Counted from the first letter of the stretch, positions 34,597-45,200 are shown. The stretch is DNA of 64,000 bases from Rhodobacter flavimaris (GCF_021378075.1 NZ_JAJUOS010000015.1:1-64000), one strand, 5' to 3'. The notes: a model not told the origin generated them from the letters alone. Made by a program: numbers and translations.

Positions 34597-36774
34597 ATGA
34601 AAACCCGCTCTTCGCTTTACCGGATCGACCAGCTCAGCAAGGCTATTCTCGCCGGGGTGATCTCTGGCATTCTGGTCTCCTTTTACGCTATCTCCTTCGC
34701 GTTTCTGATTTTCGCGAACGCGGCGCCCTCGGCCATTCCGATCGGCTTCTGGGTCACCTTCGCGGGTCAGGCCGTCGCCTCGATCTTCGCCATCATTGGC
34801 TGGCGCCAAAGCAACATGATCTGGCAGGGCCAGAGTATCGTCGTCGTGACGCTTGCGGGTATCGCCGTGCATTACGCGGCAAGCGAGCCCGCGCTGTCCG
34901 AGGCCCAGGTGACCGCGCTGATCCTCGCCGCGGTCATGCTGGCCACGCTGTCCACTGGCCTCGTCATGTGCCTTGTCGGCTGGACGCGCAGCGCGCGCTT
35001 CGTCAAGAACGTCCCCTTCCCAGTCGTCAGCGGCTTCCTGACCGCCACGGGCGTCCTGCTTCTGATCAATGCCGCCGGACTTGTGCTGCCCCGCAATCCG
35101 GGTTGGCCCGAGGTTTTCGCCGCCGAAACACTGGCGCGCTGGAGCCTCCCGATGCTCCTTGCGGTCGCGATGGTCTTGTTGAAGACCCATCGGGCGATCG
35201 AGATATCCGTGCCGCTGGCCACCGTGGCCGTGGCCGGCGTCACCTATCTCATCGCGGCCCTATCGGATGGGGGCCTTGCCGAGGCGCTGAAAACCGGAAT
35301 GTTCCTGCAGGGGAAAGTTCCGCTTGGCACCCACATTGGCCTCCCGCACCCGGAGATGTTCGCGGACTTTCCAACGAGGGTTTTCGCCAGCGAGATCCCG
35401 AACCTGCTGGTTGTTGCCGGCCTTTCCCTTCTTGGAATGCTGCTCAACCTGTCCGCAGTGGAGTTGTCGAGCGGGCGGACGATCGACCTTGACGCCGAGG
35501 TCGGGCGCGCGGGCCTTTCAAACCTTGTCGCGGGCCTGACCGGAGGCGTCGTCGCCTATCAGTCGGCAACGCTTTCCTTCCTGTCGAGAGATATTGCACC
35601 GGGCGCCGGGCGCCTTCTGCCCGTCACGGCGATGGTCACCGCTGTCGTGATCGGGGTGATCGGGATTCCCTACCTCGCCTATGTGCCGAGCGCCCTTATC
35701 GTTTTTCTGCTGTCCTATCTGGGTTTTGGCCTGCTGACCCGCTGGTTCATCTCGGAACTCCCGCGTCTGACGCCGGGCGACATCGTCACCATCGTTGTGA
35801 TCGTCGCGATCACCTTGCTGAACGGGCTTCTTCTGGCGGTCATCGTGGGTATCGCCCTCGCGGCGCTGAATTTCACCATCGGTTACTCGCGCCTCCCGAT
35901 CTTCCGCAGCCGCACCACGGCCGAGATCAGGCGCTCCACAACCGAACGCTCTGCCGAGGCCGAGAAGCTCCTCGATCAGGCCGGCAAGGCCACCCGGATC
36001 TATGAACTTCAAGGCTACCTCTTCTTCGGCACCGTGACGCGGATGTACAAAGAGGTGCGCCAGGATCTTGCGCAAAGCGATGTGGCGGTGCGCCATGTGA
36101 TCCTCGATTTCCGGCGCGTCTTGGGCACCGAGGTTTCGGCCACCCTCATGGTCGTCCGACTGGCCCGCTCCATCCGCGAGATCGGAGCGGATCTGATCGT
36201 CACCGCGATGCCGGAAGCCCTAAGCCGGGAACAGGAACTGGGCGGCGAAGATGTCGCGGATCGAAGCTTTGCGACCCTGAATGACGCGCTAGCCTGGGTC
36301 GAAGACCTGGTGCTCGATGAGGCACATCACCTTCACAGCACCGGCGACAGCCTGAACGAACCGATCCGATGCCTGCTGGACCGGATCGAGCAAGCGGTTC
36401 CCGGCGTCTCCTTCCCCAGCCGAGAGATTTGCGCCGGAGCGGACGTGTTCAGGATTGGCGAGAAGCCGAATGGTTTCGTCTGCGTTGAAAGCGGCCGGCT
36501 TGTCGCGTTAACCGCTGGCCGCGCGGGTAGCGAAGTGCAGATCGCCAGCTACCTCCCGGGCGCGATCGTCGGCGAAATGGCGGTTTTCTCCGGTGCGGGG
36601 CGAAGTGCGACGGTGCGCGCCCAAAGCGATGCCGTCGTGCGCCTCGTGTCGCAAGACGCGCTCGATCAGCTGGGCCGCGCACGCCCGGACCTTGCCGTCA
36701 TGCTTCTATCCATTCTGGGCAAACGAATGGCCGCAAGGCTGAGCCGGACGACAGCCCTGCTTTACAGCCAATAG
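34597..36774 (+). CDS. SulP-family anion transporter with STAS and cyclic-nucleotide-binding-like domains
   Basis: This 725-residue protein begins with about 10-12 membrane helices of the SulP/SLC26 type (for example LSKAILAGVISGILVSFYAI near 13-32, ending near LNFTIGYSRLPIF around 427). A STAS domain follows at about 460-580 (IYELQGYLFFGTVTRMYKEV...HVILDFRRVLGTEVSA). The C-terminus, about 600-725, is a cNMP-binding-like beta-roll (VFRIGEKPNGFVCVESGRL...IVGEMAVFSGAGRSATVRAQ). Anion or bicarbonate transport with nucleotide-type gating is likely; the ion is not known. It stands alone. Confidence 0.88.
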   Translation: MKTRSSLYRIDQLSKAILAGVISGILVSFYAISFAFLIFANAAPSAIPIGFWVTFAGQAVASIFAIIGWRQSNMIWQGQSIVVVTLAGIAVHYAASEPALSEAQVTALILAAVMLATLSTGLVMCLVGWTRSARFVKNVPFPVVSGFLTATGVLLLINAAGLVLPRNPGWPEVFAAETLARWSLPMLLAVAMVLLKTHRAIEISVPLATVAVAGVTYLIAALSDGGLAEALKTGMFLQGKVPLGTHIGLPHPEMFADFPTRVFASEIPNLLVVAGLSLLGMLLNLSAVELSSGRTIDLDAEVGRAGLSNLVAGLTGGVVAYQSATLSFLSRDIAPGAGRLLPVTAMVTAVVIGVIGIPYLAYVPSALIVFLLSYLGFGLLTRWFISELPRLTPGDIVTIVVIVAITLLNGLLLAVIVGIALAALNFTIGYSRLPIFRSRTTAEIRRSTTERSAEAEKLLDQAGKATRIYELQGYLFFGTVTRMYKEVRQDLAQSDVAVRHVILDFRRVLGTEVSATLMVVRLARSIREIGADLIVTAMPEALSREQELGGEDVADRSFATLNDALAWVEDLVLDEAHHLHSTGDSLNEPIRCLLDRIEQAVPGVSFPSREICAGADVFRIGEKPNGFVCVESGRLVALTAGRAGSEVQIASYLPGAIVGEMAVFSGAGRSATVRAQSDAVVRLVSQDALDQLGRARPDLAVMLLSILGKRMAARLSRTTALLYSQ

Positions 36775-37094
36775 ACTGCCGCCAAAGGCCCTACGGGCGA
36801 TGAAGAGCTAAGTTTGGCGGAGTTTCAGACCTCGGTGGATGCGCTATCCTGAACCCACCGAAATCTGACTGACGTCATCAAATCATCCGGCGTTGGGAAC
36901 AGTTGAGGTCGGTGAGGTGGGATACGATCAACTCAGCGCAAAAGGTATTTTGAGTGTTTGAATTGCCTGCCTAGGAGGGCCTGCCGCGCGATCGACGCCT
37001 GTCGGATGCCGCGGCCTGATAGGCGATCTGTCTGGTGTTTCGGCATCTTGGAACTGCGGGGGCAAGGCCAACGCCTCGCCCCCGGTTGGGTTTC
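36775..37094. other. Gap between SulP gene and SDR remnant
   Basis: No gene was recognised in these 320 bases. A hairpin sits at the right end (listed separately). The rest looks like neutral spacer with no in-frame coding signal. Confidence 0.4.
37058..37083 (-). terminator. Hairpin downstream of SDR remnant
   Basis: GGGGGC/GCCCCC with an inner AGGC/GCCT pair and CAAC loop lies 12 bases beyond the SDR stop on the minus strand. It was probably the terminator of the original SDR gene. Confidence 0.45.
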
Positions 37095-37391
37095 TTACCA
37101 CGCCTGAACAGTGGGGCCGACCGTCAGTTCGCTGACGTTCGTATCCGCTGGCTGCTCGATCGCGAAAGCCACGACGCTTGCGATACGGTCTGGCGTGATC
37201 CCGACCTGCTCATACAGTGCCGCCATGCCCTCAGCCGTACCCTTGTCGCTGATCGTGTGCAGCAGTTCGGTGTTGATTGCTGCCGGATAGATCGTCGCGG
37301 TTCGGATGTTGGTGCCCTCCATCGCGGATTCCATGCGCAGAACCTCCATGAAGTCGCGCACGAACCACTTTGTGCCGCCATAGACCGCTGA
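37095..37391 (-). pseudogene. C-terminal remnant of a short-chain dehydrogenase (SDR)
   Basis: The minus strand from about 37391 reads SAVYGGTKWFVRDFMEVLRME, containing the SDR catalytic YxxxK (Y-GGT-K). The usual PAAINTELLHTI and VAFAIEQPADTNVSELTVGPT blocks follow to a stop at 37095. The N-terminal cofactor-binding half (about 140-150 residues, TGxxxGxG) is absent. The cut lies next to a plus-strand LysR remnant that is also missing its N-terminus, so both were beheaded by one deletion. Confidence 0.8.
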
Positions 37392-37963
37392 CGCAGCTTA
37401 TCTGGCCCAAGCTGCGGTCTGTCCTGCACGACTACCCGGATATCAGGCTTGAGCTCAACGTTGATGGCGGGTTTCGGGATATCGTCGAAGACGGGTTCGA
37501 CGCGGGGATCCGTCTGGGCGAAAGCGTCGAACACGACATGATCGCCCTGCGCGTCGGTCCGGACTGGCGCCTGGTTGCGGTGGCCACGCCGGATTACGTT
37601 GCCAAACATGGACGCCCCGAGCACCCCCAGGATCTGCTCGCGCATGACTGCATAAACCGACGGCTGGTTACTGCGGGTGGGTTATATGCCTGGGAGTTCG
37701 AGAAGGACGGCAAGGAACTTCGGGTGCGCGTCGAGGGACGGCTTACGCTTAATGACGAAGGAACAATGGTCGAAGCCGCACTCGATGGTGTGGGGATCGC
37801 CTATGTTCCCGAGGACATGGTGTCAGCACATGCCCATAGTGGCGCCCTAGTCGTGCTGCTTGAGGACTGGTCGCCACGTTTCTCGGGTTACCATATCTAT
37901 TACCCAAGCCGTCATCAGAACCTTCCCGCCTTCAAGGCGGTGCTAAACGCGCTGCGGCATTAA
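37392..37963 (+). pseudogene. C-terminal remnant of a LysR-family regulator
   Basis: The plus strand reads TQLIWPKLRSVLHDYPDIRLELNVDGGFRDIVEDGFDAGIRLGESVEHDMIALRVGPDWRL to a final LNALRH stop at 37963. This is most of a LysR effector domain. The DNA-binding winged helix (about the first 90-100 residues) is missing, and the frame simply runs into the antisense SDR remnant upstream. A protein started at internal codons could not bind DNA, so this is a pseudogene. SDR and LysR genes are commonly divergent partners. Confidence 0.8.
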
Positions 37964-38505
37964 ACAATCACGAGGAACAACGACCGCACGACACTGACAT
38001 CCGCCACAGCTTGCTTGCTTCCTGAGTGCATCCAGCGGTGGAATTGGAACGCAAAAGCCCGCCCTTGCACAGCCGGATGCCGTTGAGGGTCTCGATGCGT
38101 GTTCGTTTGAAGTGGTTGCGGGGGCTCGCAACCACAGAATCTTACCCAGACCACATTGCCGCTTCTGATCTCGTCATTTGTCAGAACCGAATGCTGAAAC
38201 AAAGACTTGGTGCGATGGGGGCTCCAGCCAAGAAGCCCACCAATCCTGCCTTTCAGCTTATCAACAACGTGCTGAATAGCTCAGAGACCGAGGACGGCTG
38301 GTCAGCGTTATCTTGGGTCGGGTAGAATTTGCGCCAAAGGTACCCAGACTTTGATGTGCGCACCTAGGGTGCGTCGAGCCTGAAGTCACGGGTCAAAGGC
38401 ATTGATAAATTGGAGCTCCGCGGTGAAGGCAAAACACTCGCGATCAAGCTGAAATAGAATCCGCAGAGCAACACGCTTCATTCACCCGCACGACATCCCC
38501 ACCCG
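37964..38505. other. 542-bp gap, no supported gene
   Basis: The sequence is less GC-rich than the surrounding operons. Open frames exist on both strands at about 38.0-38.3 kb, but none has family-like composition, a good ribosome site or a recognisable motif. It may contain decayed mobile-element DNA. The last part should carry the promoter for the 38.5-kb gene. Confidence 0.4.
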
Positions 38506-39705
38506 ATGATTACTTTCCCAAATTTCCTGCAACTTGCATCTGCCTATTGTGCAGCAAAGGCCACGGGTAAGCTCACTTACGCCCCTGACTACTCCCCACT
38601 TCTCTCCCGCTCTCGTGATCTTACCGAAGAGCAAACACGCCAAGCCGATCGGCTGCGCAAGCGAATGAAGAGACGAGGGAATAGCCTCTCGACTTCGCAG
38701 GAGGAGGGTTTCTCGAAGCCGTCCGACCGCGAATTTCTTGACTTCCTTAAGAACCGCCTAGACTTGCGCGATTCTAACGATCTAACGATCGGAGCGATGA
38801 ATGAAGCGCTCGATGCGTTTCTTCGCGACCAGCGGATAAGTCGAGCGGAGTTTTTCAGATGGCATGGAGCTTGCAGCTTCCTTCTTGGGATCCAAGTTTC
38901 CCGACGCCCGGAAACCAACCGGCAGCGTTCCGTGTTCGCGCATCTGTTGGACGAATTCAGTCTGCCGTCGCAAACATGGGTAGCTTTGGAACGGGGCCAA
39001 ATTTCTAAGAATGATATCGACGCTAAAGTTCTAGAGGGTTTGCCGGCAGGAACCGCCGTTCGGCGCTGGCTATCGTCCGGCATCGATTTCGATACGGAAC
39101 GACTCTATCGCATGGCTGCGGTGACCGGTCTAACTTGGCAACTCGCGTATCTCTATGCGTTTTTGTGCCACCACGGGCCGGACAGCCCAAAATATTCTCC
39201 TGCGCCAGTCGCAACAGATGGCGCTCTCTGGTCCGCAGCACCAGCCTGGATCGACGCGGTAGCAGCGTTCGAAACCCGTTTTCATGGCGAGCCACGCGGC
39301 TCAAGAGGCCCGAAAAGCAAAGCCTCGCCGATCGCAGCCATGTTGGCAAAGGCTCGCGCCCCCGATCTCGATCAGGATTCCATGAAACGCAAGATCCGGA
39401 AACTCGATAAAGGAAAGAGACCGCTGACCTACTTTGATGTCACGGAGATCTGGTCCCTAATGGGACAGGCGTCAAACATCGAGGAGGTGGAGGATGATTG
39501 GCAAACCACGCATTTTCAGCTGGGGGTACAGGGCCATTTTGCGGGCTTCATGGGCTATCTGGAGCGGGCTTGGGCCCAAGCTGCTGAGAGATATGACCAA
39601 CCCGAAATGCTCTCGGATCTACACGAGGTCTGGCAGGATTGGCCGCTTCTGCTGGAGGATGCGATTGCCTGCCAGCATCGAATTTTGACCCGGCACGCAC
39701 TGTGA
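38506..39705 (+). CDS. Uncharacterised 399-residue protein
   Basis: I do not recognise this protein. It is soluble, rich in Trp and charged residues, with no signal peptide or membrane helix. The N-terminal 60 residues are basic (RQADRLRKRMKRRG), a middle part has helical segments (FLDFLKNRLDLRD..., EALDAFLRDQRISRAEFFRWHGAC), and a basic stretch MKRKIRKLDKGKRP lies near 300 ahead of a helical C-terminus. GC content and codon use are lower than in neighbouring operons, which suggests acquired DNA. It stands alone between gene remnants. A regulatory or defence-related role is possible but not shown. Confidence 0.65.
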   Translation: MITFPNFLQLASAYCAAKATGKLTYAPDYSPLLSRSRDLTEEQTRQADRLRKRMKRRGNSLSTSQEEGFSKPSDREFLDFLKNRLDLRDSNDLTIGAMNEALDAFLRDQRISRAEFFRWHGACSFLLGIQVSRRPETNRQRSVFAHLLDEFSLPSQTWVALERGQISKNDIDAKVLEGLPAGTAVRRWLSSGIDFDTERLYRMAAVTGLTWQLAYLYAFLCHHGPDSPKYSPAPVATDGALWSAAPAWIDAVAAFETRFHGEPRGSRGPKSKASPIAAMLAKARAPDLDQDSMKRKIRKLDKGKRPLTYFDVTEIWSLMGQASNIEEVEDDWQTTHFQLGVQGHFAGFMGYLERAWAQAAERYDQPEMLSDLHEVWQDWPLLLEDAIACQHRILTRHAL

Positions 39706-39748
39706 GCTGCAAGGCAGTAATCAACTTCGACACTGGCAGAGCGCTTGA

Positions 39749-39994
39749 TCAGGCGTGAGACTTGCGCCCCTCATTCTGGATGGCGGCCTTAGTAAAGCGC
39801 CGCACGAAGCCCTTGTCCTGCGCTGGTCCCTTCGTAACGCGCTGGACGTCCGACAGGGTGGTCGCCTTCGGGGCTTTTCCGCTTGTTGGTGATGGCGGCT
39901 TTATCTTGGGAGGATTGGTCGTCCGCCCACCGCCTGAGGCCTTACCCGGTTTTTTCGAGGGCCAGTTTGGGGAATTGCGCTGTTTAGGTGCCAT
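39749..39994 (-). CDS. Small basic protein of unknown function
   Basis: The ATG at 39994 is preceded by AAGGAG at an ideal 6-base spacing, which supports a real gene of 81 residues; an in-frame ATG at 40000 is less well spaced. The product is rich in Lys, Pro, Gly and Ser (MAPKQRNSPNWPSKKPGKAS...), largely disordered, with a helical basic C-terminus (RVTKGPAQDKGFVRRFTKAA). It could bind nucleic acid. I know of no function. Confidence 0.6.
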   Translation of the reverse strand: MAPKQRNSPNWPSKKPGKASGGGRTTNPPKIKPPSPTSGKAPKATTLSDVQRVTKGPAQDKGFVRRFTKAAIQNEGRKSHA

Positions 39995-40223
39995 GATCAT
40001 CTCCTTGTCTATTCATCGCCAAGGCAAACTTTCATGATGTTGTACGAAAACTAGGTGGAGTCGTGGGACAAAAGGCCCCCGGAAAACGGAGCCGAGCCCC
40101 GCAGGCAGGATCCATTCAGATCTGTCTGACGATGAAGGTGCTGTTCGACATGGCGCTGCGGCAAACGACAGGGTTCGTCGTCGGCACAAAGCACCGCGAT
40201 AAGTCGAGCACCCAATCAGAAAA

Positions 40224-40454
40224 TCAGGGGACGGCAGCACACCGTATAGGAATCTGCTCGATAAGCCCTGAGTTCTGATAGGGAAACTCAGGAAGCACAG
40301 CCTGAATATCCGGGACAAACGTAGCGATTGTTAGAGCACTGTATTCCTGCAGCACATTGATCGAGTACATCGTTGTCGAACCGCCTGCATCTTGCGGAAC
40401 ACAGACGACCGTTCTCTGGGAAAATCCACAATCGAGCGACGAGATTTCCTTCAC
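40224..40454 (-). pseudogene. 3' part of a secreted-protein gene split by the transposition unit
   Basis: This open frame reads VKEISSLDCGFSQRTVVCVP... to IRCAAVP and stop. It has no start of its own: the first codon, GTG, is part of the TTCAC duplication at the IS1380-type left end. Joined through one TTCAC copy to the 5' part at 47877-48061, it restores an uninterrupted 136-codon frame (reading ...YISKLDG-V-KEISSLDC...). The product would be a small secreted protein with four cysteines in the mature part. No known family was recognised. Confidence 0.8.
40450..40454. repeat. Left 5-bp target-site duplication TTCAC
   Basis: TTCAC directly precedes the outer end of the left inverted repeat. 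The same five bases follow the right end of the unit at 47877-47881. The original gene needs only one copy. Confidence 0.8.
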
Positions 40455-40471
40455 CCCACATTCCCCAAGTG
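40455..40471 (+). repeat. Left inverted repeat (IRL) of the IS1380-family element
   Basis: CCCACATTCCCCAAGTG. It matches the inverted right repeat at 42109-42125 in 16 of 17 positions; only the third base differs (C against G). Confidence 0.85.
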
Positions 40472-40548
40472 AGGCGCTGATTTTGCTGTCTTGATGGTGA
40501 TATTTCGCATATAAATCATGGCGTTGTCGGCTTCGAGGGGCATGTTTG

Positions 40549-41904
40549 ATGGATCACCCAAGGGGTGCGAGCCTGCAGCGGGCAGATCGGGTGGATTTCG
40601 ACACTCGCGTGCGGCTGGAATTTCGAGGTGCGCAGCTCAGTTCCGACGGTGGCCTCCTGGTGATGCGGGAGATGGATGACGCGCTCGGCTTGTCCGATCT
40701 GGCGGCAACGGCGCTGCGCGACACCCGGCGCGGCAAGAACACGACCCATCGGCTTGACGGGTTGTTCCGGCAATCGGTGTTCGGGCGGTTGGCCGGATAC
40801 GAGGATGTCAACGATGCCGACCGGCTGGCCCTTGATCCTGTCATGCGTCAGGTCGTGGGTGGAAGGGCAGTCGATGCGCAGGCGGCCTCGGCCTCACAGA
40901 TGGGGCGGTTCGAGACCGAGACACTGGCCCTGGCCGAGAACCGTGCCGCGCTGGCCGACCTGAACGGACAATGGATTGACCGGTTCCATGACCGCAATGG
41001 GCTGAAGTACGTCGTGCTGGACATGGACAGCTCGGTCAGTCCCACCCATGGCGATCAGGAGGGCGCGGCCTGGAACGGGCATTTCGACTGCACCTGCTAT
41101 CACCCGAACTTCCTGTTCAACCAGTTCGGTATGCTGGAGCGCTGCGCCCTGCGCCATGGCAATGTCCACAGCGCCGATGGCTGGCGGGACGTTCTCGACC
41201 CTGTCATCGCCCGCTACGCGGAACGCAACCTTGGCGGCCGGTTCTTCCGGGCCGATGCCGCCTACGCGATCCCGGCGATCTATGAGCGGCTGGAAGAAGC
41301 CCGGTTCTTCTACGCCATCCGGCTGCCTGCCAACAACGTCCTGCGCGAGAAGATCGCGCATCGGCTGACGCGGCCCGTGGGGCGGCCTTCGCTGACCAAG
41401 GTCAAACGCTTCTTCGAAGACTTCGAGTATCAGGCGGCGTCCTGGGACAAGGAGCGTCGGGTGATCGCCAAGATCGAATGGCATCCGGGCGAGCTGTTCC
41501 CGCGTGTCGGCTTCATCGTCACCAACATGCCTATGGACCCGGACTGGGTGGTGCGGTTCTACAACCAGCGCGGCACCGCCGAGCAGCACATCAAGGAAGG
41601 CAAGTACGCCTTCCGCTGGACACGGCTGTCGTGCCGTAAGTTCCGCGACAACGAGGTGCGGCTGCAACTGCACGCGTTGGCCTACAACCTGGCCACCTTC
41701 CTGCGCTGCATCGATTTGCCCGAGGCCATGGCGGACTGATCATTGACCAGCCTGCAACTCAAGCTGATCAAGATCGGGGCACGTGTCGTCCGCCACGCCC
41801 GCGCCATTACCTTCCAACTGGCCGAGGTCGCCGTCACCGGCCCGATGGTGCGCGCCGTCCTTGCCGCCATCCGCCGATTGCGAGCGCCTCCGTCATGTGC
41901 ATGA
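40549..41904 (+). pseudogene. IS1380-family transposase with an in-frame TGA
   Basis: From ATG 40549 the frame runs to a TGA at 41737, giving 396 residues. Translation then continues in the same frame for 54 more residues (SLTSLQLKLIKIGARVVRHARAITFQ...) to a TGA at 41902. The conserved family ending is ...ADWSLTSLQLKLIKIG, so the TGA stands exactly where Trp (TGG) belongs. Catalytic acids are present in VLDMDSSVSPTHG, FRADAAYAI and GTAEQHIKEGK. The last 55 residues would be lost, so the enzyme is probably inactive unless the stop is read through. Confidence 0.85.
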
Positions 41905-42108
41905 CAGCGATCCACGTTCAAACTGAACGAAAGCGGCAGGACAGGTCTGCCCGCCGCGCTGAAGAACACCACCGACGAGCAAGGACGCGTCGACTTCGGG
42001 GGCTGATCCGCCCAGTTCCAGGCGTTTGCACGACCGAAGACGCCGGTCGGGGCGAAAAACGCTTGTCCAGCGGACGGATACAGGCGATCCTCACCTCAAA
42101 CAGCATGC

Positions 42109-42125
42109 CACTTGGGGAATGTCGG
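42109..42125 (+). repeat. Right inverted repeat (IRR1) of the IS1380-family element
   Basis: CACTTGGGGAATGTCGG, the inverted counterpart of IRL. It lies 150 bases upstream of the autotransporter start, so the element's right end could also supply a promoter, as ISEcp1 does for its passengers. Confidence 0.85.
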
Positions 42126-42275
42126 TCTCAGCCCCTTGAACCCATGCCCCTTGACCTCGCAGCGTGAAAAGCTGATCAATCACATGCTCGGAGCGCGCCG
42201 TCAGGGAATTTCCACAGCATTCGCGACACGACCGGAGTTCCACTTAAACAATTGAATCAAAGGGATTGATTTCTT

Positions 42276-45200
42276 ATGCAAAAATCGCTCAAGGCCCGCC
42301 AACTTGGCGTCCGTCAACTCAGTGTTGTTCCGAAGTACGGGCGGGCGACGGTACTTGCATTCGTTGTCGCCAGCGGGGCAACGGTTGTTCTGCCGGCGAT
42401 CGTGCAGGCGCAGGACCTAACCTGGGACACGACTACCGGGGATACAGCTGTGGTCGGTGGCAGTGGCACTTGGGACGCGGCGACACAAAACTGGACCGCC
42501 GATGCCGGAGCTACTAACGAGGCATGGGCAACGGGGGACAACGCGACCTTCAGCGGCCCGGCGGGCACGGTGACAGTCACTGGCACGCAAGAAGTCGGCA
42601 ACATTACATTCAGCACTGATGGCTATGTGCTGACCGGCGGTGCGCTTGCCTACACGAACGCCTCGCCCGGTATTACCGTGACCACGGGCACTGCAACTAT
42701 CGGCAGCGATATCACGACGACGACCGGGCTCCAGAAGTCAGGAAACGGCACGCTCGTCCTCAGCGGCACTAACTCGATTTCAGGCACACTTGATGTCTCT
42801 CGCGGCAATCTTACAGCAACAAGTCCTGATGCATTATCGGGTGTCACGACTTTTATCATGCAAAGTGGCACCGGCGCACTAAACGTCGACCTCGGCGGTG
42901 CGACGCTGAATGTTGGCGGTTTCATCATCAACTCCCCTGGCGCCAGCAGCCTGAACAACGGTACGCTTTCGGTCAGTACGCTCGGACAGGTGGGATTTGC
43001 CACCATCAATGCCGTCATCGCTGGTGCTGGCGAATTGCGGAAGACCTTGTCTTATCTGACGACACTCAACGCGGTGAACACGCTGACCGGCCCCGTGAAT
43101 GTCAATGATGGTACTCTTGCAGTCAGTGCAACTGGGAGCATTCTGAACACCTCAGGGATCACAATTGCGGCAGGTGGAACGCTGAGCGTGAATGGTGCCG
43201 GGGGTAATGCGATCAGCGATACCGGTACCGTCAACAACAGCGGTAACTTTGTTCTGAGCGGCAGCAACGAGACTGTTGGCGCAGTCTTTGGCAGCGGCAA
43301 TATCAACCTCAACGACAATACGTTGACCACCGGCGACGCATCCAACCGCGAGATTTCGGGGATCGTTTCAGGCACTGGAAATCTTACCAAGCAAGGCAGC
43401 GGTACGCTGACGCTGAGCGGGACGAATACGGCAACTGGGACTCTGACCAATAGCGCTGGAACAACTGTCGTTTCTGGTACATGGGCGGGGAATGTCACTA
43501 ATGACGCCACGTTCGATTTGATCGGCACATCGACGGTCAATGGTACGTTCACCAACAACGGCACGGGCTCAATTACCAACTCTGGCGCGGGGACGGTTTC
43601 GCTAACAGGTCTGTCGAACTTTATCTCCAGTGGTGCAATTGGCAGCGCGACGGGGACTGTGACGGTCAACACTGTCGACATGACGTATCGCAATGGCCAC
43701 TCAGAGACCGGCGCAGTCTCGTTCAACGTTTCGGATACCATTACCGAGGAGCGCACATCAGGCCCGACATGGCAGGGAACAGGATACACCTCTAACTTCG
43801 CGACAGCAGTTGCGGGTGTTTTCACAACGGGCGGAGACTTCACAACGACTGGTGGCTTCACACATGACAGCACAGCGGCGCTGACGGTCAGCACGGGCGA
43901 TACCATGACGGTCGCGTCGCTCACCAACACCGCCGGGTCCGTCATCAACGTTCAGACCGACGCCAGTCTGGTTGGCACCGGCAACACCACCAATAACTCT
44001 GGCACTGTGAACGTGGCCGGGGGAGGTTCGTTGGTCGAGGTAACGGGTGATTACAACAACCTGTCGACCGGCATCGTCAATTTCAACGACGCCGCGGCCA
44101 AGACATTCGATGTCCAAGCTGGCGTGATTTCCAATGCCGGTGTCCTGAACTTCAATGCGGGCACAACCAACGTAAATTCCGTCGGAGGAGCGATCCAGAA
44201 CACTGCGACCGGAGACATCAATATCGCCAACAATGCCACTCTGGATGCGACAGGCGACACGATCAATAACGCTGGTGCCATCGATATGCTGGGTACCGGA
44301 TCGGTACTGACCGTGGGCACGCTGACCAACACCACCGGCGGCGTCGTGAACGCGCGGGGCGTGCTGAACGGGGATGTGGTCAACACCGGCACCGGGGATT
44401 TCAACGCCCTGAGCACTTTGACCGGGATCGGGTCCTTCACCAATGAAAGTGCGGCGACATTCGATGTCACCGGCACTACCACGGTCGACAGCCTGACCAA
44501 CACCACGACCAGCGGCACTGGCACGACCATTGCGACATTCGGGACGCTTTATGTCAATGGCCCGATCGAGAACGGTGTGGCGGGTGGCACGGCCGCATCA
44601 CTGATCACCAACAACTGGAACCTGATCGGCGGTGGAACCGTTACGAACCATGCCGGGGCGACGCTGAATTCCAACGCCTTAACCAGCGCCCTGTTTGCCA
44701 CCGCGCTGACCAATAACGGCACGATGAACCTGCAGGGCCGCGTCGATGCGGGCAGCATCACCAACAGCGGTGCGGGGGCCGTGCTCAATATCGTTGGTAA
44801 CACCTATGGCGGCAGCGTCCCCACGGGTAGCACCCCCTCCACCACCCCGACCGGCAGTTTCCTGAACGAAGGCAGTGCCACGCTGAACATCTCGGGTGGC
44901 GAACTCGAAGTGGCAGGATTCACCAACAGTTCGGCGGGCAGCGGCACGACACTGGCCACTGCGGGCGTGCAGGTCGAGGCCAGCGGCATTCTGGATGCCA
45001 GCACCATCGAAAACACCGGGAGCGGTACGATCAACAACGCAGGCACGATGCGCGCCACGAGCGTGACCAATGCTGCGGACGCGACCCTTGTCAGCACCGG
45101 CACGATCAGCGGCAATACCCAAAACAGCGGGACGCTGAACGCTGCGGGTACGCTGGCCGGATCGCTGAGCAACACCGGCGCGGGCACCGTCACCACCAGC

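Larger units (their letters stand above)
40455..42125 (+). mobile_element. IS1380-family insertion sequence
   Basis: This element of 1671 bp is bounded by inverted repeats with a shared 14-bp core ACATTCCCCAAGTG (40458-40471 and, inverted, 42109-42122). It encodes one transposase in the plus direction. The left end has the TTCAC duplication; the right end does not (the next bases are TCTCA), because the insertion event used a more distant right end. Confidence 0.85.

Noticed and set aside
38026-38325. Open frame of 99 codons in the gap before the 38.5-kb gene
   Set aside because: No ribosome site, atypical composition and overlapping antisense frames; no motif recognised.
42126-42130. Possible target duplication at the normal right end of the IS1380 element
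   Set aside because: The bases are TCTCA, which do not match TTCAC; the matching copy is at 47877-47881.
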